From Mansonella perstans (taxonomy: Eukaryota; Nematoda; Chromadorea; Rhabditida; Onchocercidae), in the NCBI GenBank assembly GCA_037074765.1, contig JBAMDO010000155.1:1-64000 (forward strand): a stretch of 64,000 nucleotides of DNA. The letters are read 5' to 3'. Both the position numbers and the translations under genes were made by a program. Within the stretch, counting starts at the first letter, position 1. Each line of letters starts with the position of its first letter. The notes beneath the pieces were generated by a model. That model had not been told where the DNA came from, made no database searches, and saw only the letters and a program-made list of their open reading frames with translations. Shown in pieces: positions 61,501 through 64,000 of this stretch.

Positions 61501-61902
61501 AATGCAGTCATTTTACCAGATGTTAGCCTATTCATTTATTGCATGTTTCGCTGCTATGAAAAGTGTATGTTTTAAAAAATCATATTGAATATTGCACAAT
61601 GTGAATCAGCATTATACAAAATTAAAATTGTCAATTTTTGTTGAAATGTGATCCCTTTATTGAACTTAACAACAACTGTAATTTAATTCTGTTTACAATC
61701 TTCGAAATATTTTAATTATTTTTCTTTGCTTCTTTCGTTAGTATTTGATGAAATTTGTTTGTATTCGTTGCTTGTTACAATACTATCTGTTTGTCATCAT
61801 CTATTTATTGCATATATTATCTGCAAAAAAAATCTCAAATAACTAATTCATATGTTATCTAAACTTTTGTACTGCAATACTCTTCTCTGTACTTCTAAAA
61901 TA

Positions 61903-62065
61903 TAGGAGGAGAAGGAGGAGGAGGAGTAGGAGGAAGAAGAGGAGGGGAATATTCAGAAAAGAGGAGGAGAAACTGGAGGAAGAGGAGGAGGAAGGGGAGG
62001 AGAAACTGGAAGAGGAGGAGGAAAGGGGAGGAGAAGTATGGAAGAAGAGGAGGAGAAGGAGGAAT
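61903..62065 (+). repeat. Polypurine (GGA/GAA)n tract
   Basis: About 160 bp of almost uninterrupted purine, mainly AGG/GGA/GAA triplets, with only a few pyrimidines. It includes an imperfect 37-bp internal duplication around GGAGGAGAAACTGGA. Tracts of this kind can form triplex (H-) DNA. It begins about 390 bp beyond the minisatellite. Confidence 0.9.
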
Positions 62066-62406
62066 ATTTCTTTATTGTTTGTTAAAATTGTCTAATTCTA
62101 TTGGTGTACTTTTATGGGCACATTAGAAAGAGAGTACTTTCATTTCAATTCGTTTTACTGACAGTTTATGTAATATCATACGTGTGCTGTATGTATTTGT
62201 CTTTAAAAATAATTTCATACAAAAAGTTGTTTTTGTCAAATTTCAGGCGGCAGGCCTCTAAAAGAGTGTTTATTAGTGTCGATCTTGCTTATTAACGACG
62301 ACACTGTGTCCCTGCTGTGTGATTGCTATTTGATAGACGTTGACATTTCAACTGCTAAATAATATTGCTCTTATTGTTTATTGTTTCATTAATTATTATG
62401 GATATT

Positions 62407-62470
62407 CAACAACAATAACAACAGTAAGTGAACAATTAAACTATCAGCAACAATAATAACAACAACAATA
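62407..62470 (+). repeat. Imperfect (CAA/TAA)n microsatellite
   Basis: Interrupted runs of AACAATAACAACAG and AACAATAATAACAACAAC flank a short unique spacer. Simple-sequence repeat with no coding role. Confidence 0.8.
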
Positions 62471-64000
62471 AGTAGAAGTAATCTTGCTAGATGACAACAA
62501 TGTTCCATGTGTAAATTAATGATGACAGTGATGGAAATGATAATATTTCTTTTAAAACAATTTTGAATGCTATTTCTCTCTAAACAGGACAATTTTCTGA
62601 TGCTCATCATTCAGCATCTATTTTGCTGTTTTTGCTGATTCTGATTAAAAAATTGAAAGTGAAGAAAGAAAAAGACGACTTATTCTATATCCTGCTGGAT
62701 TGTATTATTTATTTTTCAAAATTATCTTTTTCCTACGATAATTGAAGATCGTTTACACGAATCGATAATTTCCTGAAGTTATGGAGTAAGTTTGCATATT
62801 TCATACTTTTCTTTAAAATTATTTCAAATTTTTAATTTCTAGAAAAGTTATTTTTAAAATCAAAATTGCAAATTTGTAAAGAACATAGGTTTTCCTATCT
62901 CATTTAACAATGTTTACGTTTGAAATCTGCAAAAAAAAAAATGAAAAAAAAAGCATTTTGGCTACTCCTGAAGGACAGTATTTCCAGTTTGATAGAGGAT
63001 ATCAATTTTTCGAAAAATCGATTTTGAGATTCTAGATTATCTTTCTTTTCGTGCACATTTTGAAAATTTCTTTTTTTTATGAACTTTCAGTTACTTAATC
63101 TTTTTTTTTCATTGTGGTCATAGCTAGAGAATATTAACTGGTCATAAAGAGTCTCTGTATTTTTTTAAAATAAAATAAAATCAGGCTTAGGAGCGGGAGT
63201 CCATAAATCATTAGTTTTTTCCACTGAAATGTTGTTTAAGAGCTCTGCGCAGTCGCTTAGTTAATTTCATTAAATCTGTTTTGAATATTTTAAATTAAAA
63301 ACTTATGGAAAGCAAAGTTATCTTGGATCGTTTAGACTTCAGTTCCTACCAAAGAATTGTTCAATCGGCATATATTATTTCTTTAATTGTCGAAACTGAA
63401 GTACGTGTCGATAATGCGTAGTCACTCTTTAATTGATTACCCAATATTTTCTAAGAGAAAAGATCATTTTTCCAACAGATTTGTACAGTGATCGAAGTAG
63501 TTTGAAGGTTAAATTGTAAAAATACTGCATTGAATATTAAATTATCAGTACATAAATGAGTTTGGATTATTCAGTACTAGGCGAGAAGAAAGCAGAAATG
63601 GCCTGGAATTATTCGGTTTTTTGTCTATCTGTCTTTTCATCAGTTTGAAATAAAGACAGAATTAATATTAGACTGTCATAAATTTAGAAAAGAATACCAA
63701 AAAAGTTTATGAAATTTCTGATTTTATGATTAAAAGAATTAAAATTTCAAGATCGTCACAGTTTCTAATACTTTATTAATGACTTAAATGATCATAACCG
63801 TGTGTTCTATATTATTCTGGTTTTCAATTATGTGGATTAGAGAAAATATATGATCTGAATTGGTTATAAACACGTCAAGAATTTCCTTTTATGAAATACA
63901 AAGAAGAGAAAAAGTAAAGTACATTGCGCATATTCATGATTCCAACTCTGTATCGGGTCTGTCCACTTGTATTTTTAATGTCCATATTTTTCCCTCATTC
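62471..64000. other. Right flank, no gene seen
   Basis: AT-rich sequence without recognisable exons, RNA genes or repeats up to the window edge. Confidence 0.4.

Larger units (their letters stand above)
58958..61515. repeat. 24-bp minisatellite, about 105 copies
   Basis: The consensus unit is ATTTTGGACCAA + ATCAATCCACTC. Copies differ by mostly single substitutions, plus several 9-bp insertions (an extra CCACTCATT) that keep a multiple of three. The unit is exactly eight codons. On the plus strand all three frames of the consensus lack stops (NPLILDQI, STHFGPNQ, IHSFWTKS). On the minus strand two of three are open (DLVQNEWI, IWSKMSGL). The left third is enriched for a CCACCAATTTTGG variant and the right two-thirds for CCACTCATTTTGG, showing local homogenisation. 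Each unit holds a TTTGG-A-CCAAA dyad. Confidence 0.97.

Noticed and set aside
58958..61515. CRISPR-like array
   Set aside because: Units are contiguous 24-bp tandem repeats with no unique spacers, and the genome is eukaryotic.
1..64000. Bacterial (for example Wolbachia) DNA insertion
   Set aside because: I saw no long uninterrupted bacterial-type open frames. Every recognised gene is intron-containing and animal-like.

Overview
The window is AT-rich eukaryotic DNA with small exons separated by introns of roughly 50 to 2,000 bp and GT-AG borders. The encoded proteins (UNC-112/kindlin, NUDT14, CDK5RAP3, mitochondrial EF-G2, iRhom) point to a nematode. Base composition and intron size fit a spirurid or filarial worm, but that placement is inference. 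All gene models below were spliced by hand from reading frame, splice signals and exon phase, without transcript data.

Layout. (1) 280-6072 (+): kindlin/UNC-112, 18 exons. (2) Convergent to it, 7489-8987 (-): a NUDT14-type Nudix hydrolase, 5 exons. (3) 9542-14397 (-): a short-chain dehydrogenase locus. Exons 1-3 are followed by two alternative versions of exons 4-6. The nearer set has lost the catalytic Tyr and the PG motif; the farther set keeps both. (4) 18462-21636 (+): CDK5RAP3, 13 exons. (5) 22912-24087 (+): an unrecognised multi-pass membrane protein. (6) 25067-29767 (-): an unrecognised secreted Cys-rich protein of 388 aa, 9 exons. (7) 33113-38463 (-): mitochondrial elongation factor G2 (GFM2), 14 exons. 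(8) Divergent from it, 39366-49028 (+): an iRhom pseudoprotease of 940 aa, 23 exons.

From about 49.0 kb to the end I recognise no conserved gene. This 15-kb stretch holds a near-perfect 23-bp-arm hairpin (52617-52666), a roughly 105-copy 24-bp minisatellite (58958-61515) that is open in five of six frames at the consensus level, a 160-bp polypurine tract (61903-62065) and a CAA/TAA microsatellite.

The genes serve unrelated housekeeping or cell-surface roles: integrin adhesion, nucleotide-sugar hydrolysis, redox, UFMylation, mitochondrial ribosome recycling and membrane-protein trafficking. They do not look like one pathway. The most unusual items are the duplicated dehydrogenase cassette, the minisatellite with its higher-order structure, and small exon echoes inside GFM2 introns.
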